The notes beneath the pieces were generated by a model. It saw nothing but the letters and a program-made list of their open reading frames with translations. It was not told the origin of the DNA and searched no databases. Position numbers and translations under genes: made by a program. 23,296 bases of DNA from an uncultured bacterium (GTDB taxonomy: Bacteria > Bacteroidota > Bacteroidia > Bacteroidales > Bacteroidaceae). The stretch covers positions 1 through 23,296 of the forward strand of contig CAJMQT010000016.1 of assembly GCA_905215655.1 (NCBI GenBank). Reading direction: 5' to 3'. Below, piece after piece: positions 22,298 through 23,296 of this stretch (positions within the stretch are counted from its first letter, which is position 1; each line of letters opens with the position of its first letter).

Positions 22298-23064
22298 TGT
22301 TTCACAATTTTTATGCGTCCTTCCGTCTGCGGGCAGACTTCGATACCGCGGTTCATCTTCTCTTTCAGGTCTTTTATTATGATAAAGCGCACGTTGTTGG
22401 TGTCGCCTTCGGGCTGGTGTAGGGCTTTCGCTTTTTTGAAAGCTGTCATTTTGTCGTTGCCCTGTGCCAGATAATCGAGCGTCGCCACGCAATATTCGGC
22501 GTCATGCCGTATCTCGTTGCCGTCAAGCCGTGCCGAGACGAGGCGTCCGTCGGCGGTGATCTCCAGCGCCACACCGCGGCTCACGCCCTCTCCTCCTGTC
22601 GATGCAATCTGCCGGAAGAGTTCCAGCACGGCGTCGCCGGTCAGCGTAACGAAGCATATTTTGTTTTCAAACGGTGCCACGTCGACCACATCGCCGTAGG
22701 TTATGTCGCCCTTGGCAAGCGCCGCGCGTATGCCGCCCATGTTGTAGACGGCAAAGACCGGCTGCTCGCCATAATCCTTGCCGGCGTCGAGCAGAATGTC
22801 GGCAAGCAGGTTGGAGAGCTTGCTCTCTGGGCGCTCGGCCGACATGTAGCATGCCGCCCTGCCCACCACGGGGCTCATTATGCTGTCTACTTTGTGTTTG
22901 AACGGCGCGATAAATGCCGCCGTCTCTTTGTCGGGCGCGGCGTCATAGCGCGCGTCCACCAATATTCGCGTGCGCTCAACGCCGGTCAGTCTGACCGCCG
23001 ACGTGCATCCGGCAATCAGCGCCGTCAGCGCCATCAGGCACGCTGTATTCTTAAAAATGTTCAT
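22294..23064 (-). CDS. Lipoprotein with 5'-nucleotidase C-terminal domain
   Basis: The 256-residue protein is the substrate-specificity domain normally fused C-terminal to a metallophosphatase. Visible motifs are SKLSNLLADILLDA (81-94), NMGGIRA (108-114) and VAPFENKI (129-136), which form the nucleoside-binding side of the family. A lipoprotein signal ends in LIAGC with C20, so it is probably anchored in a membrane facing the periplasm. It has no catalytic metal site of its own and presumably acts with the downstream metallophosphatase, with which it shares an ATGA overlap. Because the order is C-domain first, this is not a simple frameshift of a fused gene. A promoter-like element lies just upstream (23085-23140). 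Confidence 0.9.
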   Translation of the reverse strand: MNIFKNTACLMALTALIAGCTSAVRLTGVERTRILVDARYDAAPDKETAAFIAPFKHKVDSIMSPVVGRAACYMSAERPESKLSNLLADILLDAGKDYGEQPVFAVYNMGGIRAALAKGDITYGDVVDVAPFENKICFVTLTGDAVLELFRQIASTGGEGVSRGVALEITADGRLVSARLDGNEIRHDAEYCVATLDYLAQGNDKMTAFKKAKALHQPEGDTNNVRFIIIKDLKEKMNRGIEVCPQTEGRIKIVKQ

Positions 23065-23084
23065 GATAATCCTTGTTTATGTCA

Positions 23085-23140
23085 CGGAAAAATAATGCAA
23101 ATCGAGCGCAATGAAAGTTACTTTCAAATTGCCGAGATGC
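23085..23140 (-). promoter_or_regulatory. Promoter-associated palindromic element, diverged copy
   Basis: On the minus strand the order is ATCTCGGCAATTT, the 13-nt perfect palindrome GAAAGTAACTTTC (23113-23125), then GCGCTCGATTTGCATTAT and a degenerate -7 box TATTTTTC (23087-23094). The conserved CTCGG left end and CGCTCG-TTTGCA right end match the elements before yfhO and the PepSY-like gene, while the palindromic centre is different. It should drive the split 5'-nucleotidase genes. Confidence 0.55.
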
Positions 23141-23296
23141 AGTTTACCTTATGCAAAAATACAAAAAAAATAAGGAATGCGACAACAAAAAAAGAGTCTT
23201 GTTGGATTTAACCAAACAAATCTTAAAAAACTTACAATCCATTACATTATCGCTATATATTCCTTACGGTTTTCATCGGCAAAGAGTTGATTTCCA

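Noticed and set aside
22298..22492. 65-codon N-terminal extension of the metallophosphatase
   Set aside because: It lies within the upstream gene in another frame; the signal peptide and ATGA coupling support the start at 22297.
23141..23296. Possible gene start at the right edge of the window
   Set aside because: The sequence is AT-rich, with no open frame or RNA structure I can support before the window ends.

Overview
The window looks like a chromosomal segment of a Bacteroidales bacterium, most probably Prevotellaceae. Reasons: several intergenic regions carry the Bacteroidota -7 promoter box TAnnTTTG; most starts lack a Shine-Dalgarno; and the gene set is typical (bifunctional fucokinase/GDP-fucose pyrophosphorylase Fkp, GSCFA protein, PepSY-like periplasmic protein, PorT-type barrel, YfhO). 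The genus is inferred, not proven. No rRNA, tRNA, CRISPR array or intact transposase was seen.

Layout. 1-1508: an AT-rich flank with an 18-bp inverted repeat, then a PD-(D/E)XK nuclease-superfamily gene that is more AT-rich than the rest and probably acquired. 1509-2741: a PfkB-family sugar kinase behind a cluster of LacI-type operator palindromes. 2753-5423: NAD kinase followed by an ABC exporter half-transporter on the minus strand. 5568-9922: pdxJ, a DJ-1/PfpI protein, ispD and recG on the plus strand (cofactor, isoprenoid and DNA repair housekeeping). 10256-11732: a YitT membrane protein and a secreted PepSY-like protein. 12006-13323: mtnN and luxS, which together detoxify S-adenosylhomocysteine and make the AI-2 precursor. 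13920-20106: YfhO membrane protein, fkp and a GSCFA protein, reading as one surface-glycan/fucosylation unit. 20231-20398: a 55-residue 2[4Fe-4S] ferredoxin. 20523-23064: a PorT-like outer-membrane barrel and a 5'-nucleotidase split into two translationally coupled genes.

The genes are mostly conventional. The least explained content is intergenic: (i) three arrays with an exact 22-bp period, two of them built of 17-bp palindromes plus 5-nt spacers; (ii) five loci of degenerate 8-bp-period repeats; (iii) a promoter-associated element with conserved ends and a variable palindromic centre, present as an 88-bp tandem duplication before yfhO and as diverged copies before two other genes; (iv) a GC-rich inverted repeat pair between mtnN and luxS. 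Several spurious N-terminal extensions arise because open frames run into these repeats, so starts were corrected for pdxJ, fkp, the PorT-like gene and the metallophosphatase.
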